Source: Pyrrhosoma nymphula
Lineage: Eukaryota > Arthropoda > Insecta > Odonata > Coenagrionidae
Direction: 5' to 3'
DNA length: 64,000 nucleotides
NCBI GenBank assembly: GCA_963573305.1
Contig: OY754333.1
Span: 19,155,013-19,219,012, forward strand
Shown here: positions 44,172-55,440 of the stretch, in pieces
Layout: each line of letters begins with the position of its first letter
Numbering within the stretch: position 1 is the stretch's first letter
Made by a program: the position numbers and the translations under genes
Notes under the pieces: generated by a model
Told to the model about the DNA's origin: nothing
What the model saw: only the letters and a program-made list of their open reading frames with translations
Databases searched by the model: none

Positions 44172-44202
44172 ATGGAAGATTATCCCTCAAATACCCTGCG
44201 AG
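44172..44202 (+). CDS. First coding segment of an unknown gene (MEDYPSNTLR...)
   Basis: A TTTTTTTTAG acceptor ends at 44024. The exon that follows is GC-rich from 44080, contains a start codon in excellent context (GCGACCATGG) and encodes MEDYPSNTLR plus one base. It then ends at a perfect donor, GCGAG|GTAAGTGGG. Together with the upstream donor at 43861 this looks like a normal animal gene start with a spliced 5' leader. Downstream exons are not identified. Joining directly to the acceptor at 50665 would give a stop after eight codons, so other exons must intervene. Ten residues are too few to name the protein. Confidence 0.5.
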
Positions 44203-45546
44203 GTAAGTGGGCTGCACCCGTCATCATGAAGTGATTTTTATGTCAATTATTTTGAGTTAAACCGCGTTGTGTAAAATTATATGCCTTGGTTTCCTTGGGG
44301 AGTTCTCAAAGGGGTCAAGTGCCACCGTGGAGAATGTCCACTGAGTAGTCTATATCGGAAGTAGATATATTGTAAGGTTCGCTTGTTTCAACTGATATTT
44401 CATTCTATTTGTTATTTAATCTTATCAGTTTCAGTAATCTCTTATCTCAAGAAAGCCCTTTCGAGACAAGTTAAGCTAGTAGGTAATTTAAAGTCAAGGT
44501 TTTTCAAATGGAATCTTTTTTATTTTCCCCCCTCTTTAGTATATTTTTCACTCCGATTCTGATACTTTAGTGGTCAAGGGACTACTTTTTAAGACTTGCG
44601 CAATTTCATAGTGTTGATCATATTATTGAAATGTAGGTACTTAGGAATATTTATGCTATTTACGAGAGGAGGATCGGTAAAAACAGGCGTGGTGGAATGG
44701 GGAGAACTTTGCTTGTTGCATTGTGCCAGTTTGAGTTGCGATGTGTGTGGTTATTAAAATCTGGCTTTCCATGCTGGGAGCAGGGATTCAAAATCCGTCG
44801 GTGTGGAAGATGTTAACGTACATGCGACGCAAACACTTATATGGAGCCCTGGAATTGGCCGGTTGACTCCTATTAGATTCAAGAGGATAGAGATTCCGAA
44901 GCCGGCTCTAATTCGCAATTCACCAAAACCTGAGAATGCTCTTGTTTGACCCTCGTTTTTCTATGTTACAAATGTTACAAATTCTAACCCCCTTTCCTAG
45001 TGACAGTTATTTCATATTATGCGTATAGTATTATTTTAACTTTCCGTAGGCAAACGCTTATTGTGTATGCTATCGAACCTTCCCCCCTCCGAAATGCATC
45101 CCCACAAATAGGTTAATGATGTCAATTTGAAAAATAAATCTAGATGGAAAAATTTACCCGTGAATTATTGTAATTTTTGTAACTTGAAAGTTAGTGAAAT
45201 AGGGGATTGGAAATTGGAGTAAATAATCACAGCTGTTCATTACCGTTGTCATTGGTACTAATAAATAATTCGTAATAATATTTCGACCACTCAGGGTGGA
45301 GTGGTGTTAACATTCTGCCTCATGGCTGAATCTATTGGAATTAATATCGAACGGCCGGCAAATAATAGACATCGTAATAGGAAAGCGAAATTTACTAAAG
45401 AGTTCCATCAAAATTGCTTTAACCGTGATTAAGGAGGATTGTTTCAATCCAGGATTCAGTGGAACCAGGAGATGTTCTGCGATTGGCTTCGCGCTTTACT
45501 CGAGAAATATATCCGGTTTCCGTTTTCTGCCACATAATATTCTTTA
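44203..45546. other. Probable intron
   Basis: Follows the donor at 44203. AT-rich, no gene or repeat recognised. Confidence 0.35.
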
Positions 45547-45770
45547 AAGCCCGTTTTACACGGGGCACGTAATTGCATAATCTGATGTACGCACGAACGT
45601 GCATTCCAAATTGCATCGTGTAAAGCCGTTAATTGGAAGAACCCATGTGCGAATGCATGAACGCGTTATGGAAAAATATCCCATGCTCTAATTCGAAAAT
45701 GCTTGCACGCCCGATTGAGGAAAACATTCGTTTTGAAGTTGTGTAATTTCGTGCCACGTGTAAAACGGCC
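45547..45770. mobile_element. MITE with TTTACACG terminal inverted repeats (copy 2)
   Basis: The left end AAGCCCGTTTTACACGGGGC pairs with the right end (complement GGCCGTTTTACACGTGGCAC). TA lies on both sides. It is 224 bp long. An internal inverted piece GCATCGTGTAAAGCCGTTAA resembles the terminus itself. Confidence 0.85.
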
Positions 45771-48700
45771 TAAACCGAAGCAATTAGGCGCATCGTAAGA
45801 TCGTGAATTCATTCATGGAGTTCTTTTGTATCTGTATCCGTGTTTCCCTCCTGACAAATTCACATGCAGTTTTAGCCTTTTCCTTACTGCAACATCCAGG
45901 TCAACAGCAGGCCCAGCAACATTTTCATTTAAGTATCGTAATCTGTACTTTCAACCGATAAATAGTCCTGCCGAAAAGCAATTTATGTAGCGTACATCCG
46001 TGTTATGCCTTGAATTTTTCCAAATTTTACTGAAAATTTTATGGGTACTCGCGAAACAGATGCTTCATGGAATTCCTCGATCGAAATTGATTGGTTCAAA
46101 CAAGGTTGCGTGTTGGATCTGAATTTGTAAGTTTGTCACTTCCGCTGTAGGCACCTTTATTCTCGTAATGTAATTCGGGGTTTCGTATTTAATAGTATTA
46201 TCGGACTGGGTTGATTTTTTCGCTGTGATTTAGTCAGTCATGTTTCTGCCGAAGTATCCGGAATGTACTGGAAACTATTTAAAAACTGAAAAATTTCCTT
46301 CGCGATGAATCTAATTTGACTGACATTTTGTGGCTCACAGCCCTCGTTTCTTCCTTTAGTTTATTTCTTGAGTAATAGATCTATTAATCTCTTAAAACAC
46401 ATCTGCCACTCGTAATTCCTAAGTCGATGAGAATTTTATTTCAGGTTTTTTTTCGAGCGGCGGCCTCCCAAATTGCAGAAAAATGTCCTACGGTAGTTCA
46501 TGATGGTATGGTTGTAAGCTTAACGTACGAATAAGGACGGGGATTGCTCATATGACCAATCTTTCGCCTTGACCATGAATCTAATATCGTTTCCTCGATA
46601 TCGCGGTGCTAAAAATACTGAAAATATTAACCATAAGCTATTGATTTCCATCCATTTGAAGTACGTATAAAGGTTCTACAGTAAAAGCTTTTGAAAAGTG
46701 TATAATTCCTGGATGGATGGGTAGGCCTGTGTAAGCACTGCGGGTCGTAAATATGTAAGGGGCAATAGAACGTTCCCTCTGAGGTTTTTTTTGAACTTAT
46801 TTTTTGGTTAACATTGATTTTTACAACTTTTTCTCTAAAGGCAAACTATTTTGTACCGACGAAAAGGTATGGTAAAATACTTGAACATCAATTGTTTTTG
46901 CTGAAACAAGATGAAAATCATCGGCTTTTCTGGTAAAGTTTTCGTGTAATACTTTTGAACTAAATAAAGTTAGTGTGTTCCTGGGTTTCAACGATCAAGG
47001 ATTTTCAGTGATCTACATCGTTTAATTGAGAGTTAACTTCATGTATACTACTAAAAATTAGACGCAGTGCAGTTACGTTCTGAGACTGTGAATTAACCCA
47101 GATATACAGATTCAAGTATTTCCCTGGGCTGGGTTTTCTATCTATTTCAACACTCCAGTAGTTTTTTTTTCATTTTCATGGAGGATGTGCTCTGCCTATT
47201 GAACACCAAAGATTTGTAATTTTGAATATTCACAAAAGATTATATCCAAACATTTTACAGTATTATATGTTGCAGCATTGCTTTACATAATAAGTTATAT
47301 TCTGGAACCTGGTTTCCTTGCGTACGGGAGATTACAAATTTTGATTTCAGAATTGAGTAGTTGGCTGTTGTTACTCAATTGACTTGCATATTCCTCTAGT
47401 AATTATGTTAACAACTCGTACAGCAATACTTACCGGAAGTGCTGATGTTTTTCATCACACACTAACTAAAACAACAGTTGAATCTGGCATGAAATTAACT
47501 GTTGTCATCTGCGAATCTCGTTTTTGTGTCAAATCGAGTGTCTCCTTAGCAGACCTCATGGCCGTGATTTTCATTTTGCTGTCACTCCACTTGCAGCATC
47601 AGATCTTTCATAATTTTGCTAAGCTCAGATAATTCCCCACAACTCTGGTCATAGGTATAGCATGTACGTGATACTTGGTACATATTATTTTAGCTCTTCT
47701 GAGTCTTAAGCCCGAGCAATCGCCATGAAATGACAAACTAAATCGGTCACACTTTAGTTCTCCACAATATTTAAGATTATTTTTGCATTCGTAGCACTTG
47801 TAATAATAATGTGTAGACATATTGCCTCTAGCACTTAATATTCAGTTTGTAACCTTTTCACAAAAGTTTTCTGGTCCCTAAATTTACGGAAGACCTATTT
47901 TTCTTACTGGACAGTAGGAAATGGATCTCAATCACTGCTACTGATTTTGCACATATTATATACAAATTTTAGAATTGGCTTCAATAGATTATAATTCCGA
48001 TAGAAATTTTAAAGAAATTATGGAATGCCTTGTATAATCATTAACTTCTAATAGTTACGGCCGGCGCGGCGTGCGAAGGGTTGAGAAAGATAGAAATGTA
48101 CTTTCATTTGAGGCCCTCTATAGATGAACAATCTTAATTAACACATACGAATTGTTAACATCCCTCTCAAATTATAAAATCGTTGAATAGAAGTATATTA
48201 TTATAATTTTGGTTCACCAAATTTGGAGAAAAATGGCGTCCGTAGAATATCGTATAAAATGGGATGACCCGTATGAGATCTTGTCATCTTCCGAATCTCA
48301 TCGTATATATGTAGGAACTTAATTATTTCCCTACTGGCTGCATATTAATTTGCTGGCAAATTATGCGAAAAAATGGATTATTTATTGAGAATCTAGGTGT
48401 TATGTTTGACGTTTTCTTATTTTCAAGGAGTGTCTTTTAGTGTATAGATTTTATTTTTTATTAAAGGTTTACTGTCTGTATAATTCTAAGTCTAACAACT
48501 AACGCCAATCTACCAGTAACGGTGTCTTGCCTATAAACCTGGTCTAGATAGTAGTATACATGCACTAAAATGAATTCTTCATAGCTCAATACGACATCTT
48601 TCTTGAAATTTCAGGTTGACTCGTGGATGAAACCTGGATGGAAAAGAGTATGCGTCCAGTACGACAACCAAGTGACCTTGTCCATGTTGTTTAATCATCC

Positions 48701-48783
48701 TCTGCAGTAGATCATGATGTTGCTGGCTTAAGCAACATTTCCCAACAAATTTGATTCTACCGGGAGACCACTCGTAAGTTATA
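45771..48783. other. No recognised gene
   Basis: Short frames only. At 48058-48082 a GC-rich scrap shares 13 bases, inverted, with 4182-4194. At 48615 a good acceptor-like TTTCTTGAAATTTCAG precedes 31 open codons (VDSWMKPGWKRVCVQYDNQV...) ending in TAG at 48709; I cannot tell whether it is an exon. Confidence 0.3.
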
Positions 48784-48995
48784 AAGACCGTTTTACACGA
48801 GGCATATAATCCCATTGCTTGATTAACAGAAATTGCGAGAACGCAAACATGATTTTAGATCAGGGACTATTATCATGTCATTTGTTTATGCATTTGCATA
48901 ATCCGAGTAAGTCCCTGCTTTACATGACGCAATTTTCACCGCACATCCATCCATAAATTAGTCTTTTCACTTATGAGCCTCGCGTAAAACAGCCT
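48784..48995. mobile_element. MITE with TTTACACG terminal inverted repeats (copy 3)
   Basis: The left end AAGACCGTTTTACACGAGGC pairs imperfectly with the complement of the right end, AGGCTGTTTTACGCGAGGCT. TA flanks both sides. It is 212 bp long and contains TAGATCAGGGACTATT, as in copy 1. It abuts the SINE fragment at 48996. Confidence 0.82.
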
Positions 48996-49100
48996 TAACG
49001 ATGATCGCCAATGGGACCACAGTTCAACGTCCCATCCGTCGGACAGAGTTCTGCGCTTGAAATTATCTCCAAATGGCACACCCAAGTAGGGATTTACAGT
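48996..49100 (-). repeat. SINE fragment (family of 60490-60885)
   Basis: On the minus strand: AATCCCTACTTGGGTGTGCC, CTCTGTCCGACGGATGGGAC, GTTGAACTGTGGTCCCATTG. These match AATCCCTACTTTGGTGCC, TTAGTCCGTTGGATGAGAC and GTTAAGCTGTGGTCCTCCTG at 60578-60655. The tRNA-like head is missing. Confidence 0.75.
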
Positions 49101-50665
49101 TTGTAAGATTTACAAAATCCTCTGGATATTACAGAAATGATGCACACTGCACCATATTCAATATTTTCATCATTAAAGGCTATAAATATATCATGGCTAA
49201 CCTTATTTTTTGTAGGAAAAGCAAAGATATTAAGAGCATTCTACTTTTTATTGCCAAGTTGTACGGTTCTGGAAACGTCATTCCTGATGGGTCATACCAT
49301 ATTTCAGATAAACATTTTTTCAACTCTGTTTTTTAATAAACCAACCATCTTGGAATTCCACGGCATTTTGGTGACGTGCAACTCATTGAGTATAGATGCT
49401 AGTTGAGTAAGGTCAAGAGTGAAAGATTTCCTGAAATGTAGTTGCTTGAACTGAAGGCATTCCTCTTGGCCACAGTTACGAGCTTCTCTGTTGGATTCAC
49501 GTTTTTATCCGTACCTAACTCAGTTCGCAGTTCCATGCTGGTTCGATTTTATTATCATGGTTTGGAGAAAGAAACGTAACTCGAAACTGGCTCTAGCATT
49601 ACCCAATGTACTTTAACCAAAGAAAAACATTAATGGAAAATCTAACCCGTATCAGTGTCAATTGTGATCTTGCACTAATAAGGCAGATGGGATCTGAACT
49701 AAAAAAAACTTACTATAAATGTTTCTCAATGCATGAGCAAACATTTAAAAATAAAATTTCTAAAGGTGATGATCATTATCCTTTTGCATTACTACGATAT
49801 TTAACTTCTTAGCCGTGTATCCAGAGAGTATATTCTGTTAAACTGATACGTGCGTGGCAATTATATGAATTCTGAGTCAGGTGGTTTGAATTCTGAGTCA
49901 GGGTGGTCCTAACGCTAGTAACACATGCACAAAATTACTTATTTTTATGAAGTTTGTTCTTGATAAAATTATAAACTATATGGAAAAATAAACCATATAA
50001 TCCATAATAATGTGCAACAGAAATTATAATGTATGTAAAATAAGCAAAAAAATGCACTTATTCCTAGTGTCCATTGGGCTAATTGTTGCTTTTCGGTACA
50101 TTAATCATTGTTATTTTGCAGTTAGTACAATAAATAGTGGCATATGGCGTGCAAAAGTTATCCCTGACACCTATTTGGTTGTATTTATTGATGGGACCTT
50201 ATCCTTAATAATTCCAATTATTTCTTACATTATGTTGAGTATAGAGCCTATACATACACAAAAGTACTGTAAATTATTGATGAGAACGGAATTCAACTGA
50301 TTACACTCATCTTAGGTTTAATTAAAATTCCTTTTAGGTCTTTAACTTGTCCTTGTTACATAATTCGTCAAATTCACAATTATGTGATTTCCTGACGCTA
50401 GTAACTTTAAAATATTTTAATTTATTACAATAAAAGATTTTGAATCACTGTCCACCTGCCAATGTTTTCGGGTTAAACATCTGTTTTGTCTGCATTACGT
50501 CTTCATAAACTGAAATTGTTTTGTTACTTAATGAAACTTCTGTAGATAAAAGTATTTGGTGCTTTTTGGACACATGATGCGAGTGAATAAAATATTTTCT
50601 TATGTGTTCATTAGCGAAAAAAATGACTAGGACCAAATTTTTATTTTCTTTTCTTTTTGTCTCAG
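49101..50665. other. No recognised gene
   Basis: Frames at 49606-49812 and 50010-50300 have no known domain; the latter is hydrophobic (SLIIPIISYIML) but AT-driven. The end is a good pyrimidine tract and CAG acceptor at 50665. Confidence 0.3.
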
Positions 50666-50851
50666 GCTTACTTTCAGACGGCAATTCTTAAAAAGAGGAA
50701 GAATGGTGCAAGTTGGAGGCGATTTCGGTGCCTGCGGGAGAGTTACTGGCTTCTACCATTTCCTGAGGGCAGCTTCTTCCATATCCTGAGGGCTGATGGT
50801 GCACCATGGATGGCTGTTCGCAGATTCACGGTTCACATAGGGTGTGAATGA
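50666..50851 (+). CDS. Candidate terminal exon, unknown protein
   Basis: TTCTTTTCTTTTTGTCTCAG is a strong acceptor. The exon body is GC-richer than its flanks, and AATAAA lies at 50976-50981, about 125 bases after the stop at 50849-50851, as expected for a last exon. In phase 0 it reads AYFQTAILKKRKNGASWRRF, then RCLRESYWLLPFPEG, ending RRFTVHIGCE. In a second phase it reads LTFRRQFLKRGRMVQVGGDF and stops at 50788-50790. I cannot choose between them without the previous exon, and neither matches a family I know. It may be the last exon of the gene that starts at 44172. Confidence 0.35.
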   Translation, partial: AYFQTAILKKRKNGASWRRFRCLRESYWLLPFPEGSFFHILRADGAPWMAVRRFTVHIGCE

Positions 50852-50989
50852 CCACCTAACCTGCGGCATGGGTGTAAACCTGCACAGAAGAAAACTGGCG
50901 TACGGCATGCTAATTTATCAAAATGGATAAGATTTTACCAAGGATTGTATTTTGATGATAAATGGTTTTTCACTCAATAAAGATAAATG

Positions 50990-52057
50990 TTAAATTATTC
51001 ACGTCTAGACATTGTATTTTTTCCTGTTATTACTTGTCCCATCGTGTATAAATAATATGGTAAAGGGGGTGAGAAATAGCTTGATTTCATTTGAACTGAG
51101 TTTGCTGGCATTACCATTTCGGAATCAAAGTTGGCTCTGGTATAGATTGGTAAATTCAATCCGCTTTTGTGTTCAAGCGATTTCTTGGCAGCCAAATGAA
51201 TCTGCTATTGGAAGGAAATATCTGATTGAGGATTAAAATTTTTATTTCAAAGAGCCTCTGGATTAATGTCCTGTATAGTATGTCCTTGTATGAAATAGCA
51301 ACAACTGAAGCGGAAAATTTTTTACTGCATAAAATGGTATATTTAAAAAGTTTCAAATTACTACGCTGCATTAAAGTATAACAAAATTTTAGATAATTCA
51401 ATGAATTAAGTTCATAAAATTAATATAGTTCCCGCAGCAGATCTAATGATACTGCTTAAATTGAGCAATATTATAGTCGAATGGCGGAGGGAAATAAAAA
51501 TATGTGAAGACTACGTGCGCGACAAAGATTATTTTTGGTAACCCTCTTGCGTACGACCATGATTGAGACTGCCTCTCCTTGAAATTAAATGTAAAGCGGC
51601 AAGTGATAAATAAGCCTAGAGTCTCTGGCCGGCACTACGAACAAATTCGATTCGCCTGACCATTGACGGATTGTCAGCATCGAAATGCAGAGATCGTATC
51701 TCAACTTCTCTGGCAGTGAATGTAACGGACTACAAAAATAATTCTAAGTCCGGAGCCTCCCTCACTGAGAGCGTAGAATTGCCAAGGGGTAGGCCTGCCT
51801 CGGCACCCTCGGAAGGTGGTTGGGTTGGCCACGGACAAAATTTTCAAAAAAACGACCAAGTCCGTGAATTTTAAATTTAAGTTAAAGTTATGACCCACTT
51901 TTACATAAGAACCCGGGTAGCCCAGGGGATAAGAGGCAGAAACCGGTGCTTAGAACACAAGGCATATTACAACGATTCCTTTTGCCAGCAAATTTTTTTT
52001 CTTTTTCAAAATATTTTTCGAAATTGTAATTTTTGGAAAAAACTTCTCCTCATGTTG
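50990..52057. other. Non-coding; tRNA-like scrap
   Basis: At 51908-51960 the phrase ACCCGGGTAGCCCAGGGGAT, followed by AAGAGGC, fits an RNA polymerase III A box in a tRNA-like head, but no B box follows. Nothing else is supported. Confidence 0.35.
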
Positions 52058-52247
52058 TTATAATATATTCAGGACAACGTAAGACGTCCAGAAAGTCATA
52101 AATTATGAACAATTTTTTGTGAAACGAGCGAAATTTTTTTCCGGGGGGCAGCCCGGGCGGCCGGAAAAAATTCGCTCATTCATCAAAAATGATCAATAAT
52201 TTAAGGTTTTCTGGACGTCTCACGTCGTTCTGAACATAATAATATAA
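52058..52247. mobile_element. Foldback element with ~87-base arms
   Basis: The left arm 52058-52144 (with AAGACGTCCAGAAAGTCATA and GAGCGAAATTTTTTTCCGG) and the complement of 52161-52247 (GAGACGTCCAGAAAACCTTA, GAGCGAATTTTTTCCGG) are clearly homologous, differing by several substitutions and small gaps. They surround a short GC-rich loop containing GCAGCCCGGGCGG. No coding capacity. It could extrude as a long hairpin. Confidence 0.85.
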
Positions 52248-52999
52248 TCTGTGCATATCATTTTTATAAAAATTTAGGGGGGGGGCGGAACCTTTTAGAA
52301 CTGTAGTTCCTATTTTGGCCAATAGATGGCGGTTGCATTCACTATTCTCCTCAGTCGTCCACATCCCCAATTAAAAGTTATCACGTTTTCCATGTAGATG
52401 ACTCTGCTAACCTCAAAGGCGATAGAAGTCAGGTTCACGGAGGCTCAAAATGCGGGAATTTCAACTTGTCGAACGAAGTAACCCCTTGACTTGAATTTTC
52501 GTCCAATAGTAATAGCGCGAAAAACAAATGAATATCGTTATAAAATAACTTCTTTTTAATGTATCTTTCGATGCTGGCAGTAAATTAAATGGCTTAACGT
52601 ATAAATAATTGGGTTTCAATATTTCAATAAGGAAAAACTAATAGCGGTAGTTTATGTAACCTCAATCCTGAATCAAATGCGCAATTTTCCCATTACCTTA
52701 ACATCCCAAGATCCAGCAACAACTGAAGATCAATATTTTTTGACTTGATGAATACAACTTTCCCATGAATGAAAAGCAATTTTCCATAATTTTTTCGTTT
52801 ACTGCTTTTATTCTCTTCAACAGTACAAAATTAATACACATTCACGAAATAATTTACATCATTTACAATTATTTTGTGAAATACATCTCTCACACATTGT
52901 GATCATCACGGATGTCACTGCTGAATTGATGTAATAGTAATATTTTGCATGGCGATGATACCATTCCTCTTCCATTTAACAATTCTTTATTATAATTTG
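52248..52999. other. Non-coding; probable 3' UTR of the minus-strand exon at 53000
   Basis: Complements of AATAAA at 52806-52811 and near 52986 could be polyadenylation signals for the minus-strand gene. No other feature. Confidence 0.3.
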
Positions 53000-53282
53000 C
53001 TATTCGCTTTGTTTTTCTCCATACATGACTTCAAAGCCTTTCATATTTCCACCTAAAACACGAAGATTGACGGACAAAATTTTGCTCCAGTTGCCAGGCT
53101 TTCCATTTTCAGAACCCAAACTTACACAAAAAAGTTTACAGTTATCTATAATCATCTTTTGCTCAACGAAAATTCCAGCATTTTTTTTACCGAAATACCA
53201 TTTATTCACTTCGAGTTGGGAACATAACCAAGAAATTACTTCAGAACTATCTCCGTGTGTAAGCAGGAGATAAAATCTGAAT
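53000..53282 (-). CDS. Candidate C-terminal exon, unknown protein
   Basis: On the minus strand an acceptor (TTTGTTGAATGTAG, or six bases later TTCAG) precedes an open frame to a TAA-type stop at 53000-53002. The translation is varied and protein-like: FRFYLLLTHGDSSEVISWLC, SQLEVNKWYFGKKNAGIFVE, QKMIIDNCKLFCVSLGSENG, ending MKGFEVMYGEKQSE. Amino-acid use is balanced rather than AT-driven, in contrast to the upstream extension of the frame (many Ile, Phe, Tyr), which looks intronic. AATAAA complements follow in the 3' direction. I do not recognise the family. It could be a genuine host gene entering from the right, or a transposon-derived exon. Confidence 0.42.
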
Positions 53283-53719
53283 CTACATTCAACAAATATT
53301 TTAATGAATGATATGAAATATATTTCATAAATATTTATACTATAAAAATATATTTTACAAAAATAACTAACAAAATTGGGCAAGTCTGCATTCTGACAGA
53401 AGTTAACTCAAAAGCTGAACCTAAATACACCTAGAAAAGGTGTCAATCCTTGTAGTAAGGAATTTTAGTAGTGACCTGTTAGTGAATTTTACTTGAGGCT
53501 ACATCTGTCAGTCATTCTGTGAAAGTATGAACATAATATTACTCAAGTATTGAACTTGATTTCCTGAGAACTTCAAGTAACTGAAATAACAATCAACACA
53601 TTAAAAACTATTGCGAGAAGCAAACACCAAAATGATTATATTGTTATCTATCGGATAACTATCGGATAAGGTAGGTTAAAGAGAGTCAAAATCCTTCATA
53701 TTTTCCCATTTGCAGGGCC
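53283..53719. other. Non-coding spacer
   Basis: AT-rich, with a short local repeat of TATCGGATAA at 53649-53670. Nothing else seen. Confidence 0.35.
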
Positions 53720-54025
53720 CTATCTATCAACACGATTTTTTTCTTTATCTCAGAATACATCTTACCCTTCATCTATCCCATGGAAACTATTTGCTTTCTT
53801 CCCCTTCCATGCTTACCCAACATCCTTTCTATTATCACAGCCTCTTCCCACCAACAGCTTCGCCTCTCCCTAGTCCATTCCTGAAGTTTCCTTTCTTCAA
53901 CATCCATATCACACTTCTTTAAGTCTTCCTCTATATCCACCATCCTCATCATCTTACCTTCTTCGTCTTCATCCACACCCACATCTCGAATGCCTGCAGA
54001 CTACTCATCCTCCTTTCGTCGAGTC
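53720..54025 (-). pseudogene. LINE (RTE-like) C-terminal fragment
   Basis: On the minus strand, LQAFEMWVWMKTKKV followed in another frame by RMVDIEEDLKKCDMDVEERK and IIERMLGKHGRGRKQI. The FEMWVW and RMLGKHGRGRK blocks match the fragment at 10585-10975, so it is the same LINE family. It is broken by a frameshift. Confidence 0.78.
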
Positions 54026-54654
54026 GGCCACATGCAGTGGTAAATGTTATAATCAAGAAGGCTATACAATGGTTTCCCCACAGCTAAAATATCTGGATGC
54101 ACAGTGCCAAGTACGATGACAGAGTTAACCATCACATTCTCTTACTGTTTGTGTGATGAATGAACAACTGGGAGTAAAAGCACAGTACAATTCTTAAAAT
54201 AATAGAAGAATACTGACCGAGTTAAGACATCTTTATTTTCCTTTAAACCCAGAACAAAATCAATGGAAGAAAGGGTACATATAAGGTAAAACCTTAAAAT
54301 AACAAGTGTTTATGAAAGGACAAAAAAGCCCAGCATCGAAAACCCATGTGAAAAAAAGCATGACTTTCGCAGAATGGACTTTCAACCTATTGGCAAACAG
54401 CAAGTGTTTCATTGTGCCTTTGTGTTAGGGACGTACTTCTATGGTTTGTCCTAGAATGTTAATTAATAAAATTCAGTTTATTTTATTCACATAAGACAAC
54501 TGATGCGAATCAAGAAACACTAATGAAAAACTTTTTAAAATCTCAAATAATAATTTGATTTAATCAAGCATGTGTGTGATTTACAAGTATCAAATCATTT
54601 TTTAAATTTAAAAAAAGTTAAAAGAAAATTCTTTAATTAAAACCACCCTCATGG

Positions 54655-55310
54655 CCTGCATCCTAGACGTGATGGATGGGCATTCCAGTGACCCCTATAC
54701 CTAGCATTGGGAGGACTGTAAATATTACTCCTGGTAGGCCCACCCGTAGCAGATAGATCAAAGGTTAGGAACCAGACGAAAGATAGTCCACATGATAATA
54801 TCGTGTTAAAACTAGTGTTTGGAAAGGCCGATCTCGATCTAAAAAACTATCTATATCAAAGGATTCGATGGCGCCCGGCGAAGGGGGAAGCAATTACTCC
54901 TTGGTTGTTATCACTCAAAATCCTTGCGCAACAACTGATACAAGGGCAATGACAACGGAAAAGAACACGAGAGAAAAAAGGTTTAAAATATGAATGTGGA
55001 ATATTAGGGTCATCATAAGAGCTGGGATGAAAGCATAAAAGATGGAAAAGGGAACTTGAATGTGTTGAGGTTACATGAAGTGAGATGGAAGGACAGCAGA
55101 GAGTAATGAAGTGAAAGTTAAAGAGTAATTTATAGTGGGAGAGACTATAGAGTCAAATTTGTGTAACTGTGTAACTACACGGATGCAATTATAGAAGAGG
55201 CGAGGTATAGAATAGGTACTAGTCTATTAAATAAAGGCAAAATCATTTCGTTCAGAAACACTCTCCTGCAAGTAACCAATGGAAAAAAGATGGGAATGAC
55301 GTGTATGAAC
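54655..55310 (+). pseudogene. LINE (RTE-like) 5' leader and degenerate endonuclease
   Basis: The leader shares GTGACCCCTA...AGATCAAAGGTTAG with 11760-11990. From 54985 the translation in mixed frames gives MNVGILGSS, KRWKRELECVEV, SEMEGQQ and later RNTLLQVTNGKK. This is the worn order of the RTE-type apurinic-like endonuclease start (MNVxTWNVRS..., RELxRxxxDxxGLxEVRW). Stops occur throughout. It is cut off at about 55310, where another repeat begins. Confidence 0.6.
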
Positions 55311-55314
55311 AAGA

Positions 55315-55440
55315 GGTGAATATTCTTCATGTTTCCTCGATTTTAAATTATTTCCTTATTATTACACTTGTGATCCATCGCATTTGGTTGCTTATTCTCA
55401 AAGTTTCACCTCTCTTCCTGGAGGAGTCTTCGGACCTTTT
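55315..55440 (+). repeat. Second copy of the 43185 repeat
   Basis: It shares ATTCTTCATGTTTCC, CCATCGCATTTGGTTG and CTCAAAGTTTCACCTCT with 43206-43312. The right hairpin arm is absent. Confidence 0.6.

Noticed and set aside
48579..48815. Minus-strand 78-codon frame including VVVLDAYSFPSRF
   Set aside because: It runs into the MITE terminus and has no recognised motif.
50010..50300. Hydrophobic 96-codon frame suggesting a membrane protein
   Set aside because: Ile, Tyr and Phe richness follows from AT-rich sequence. No splice or start support.
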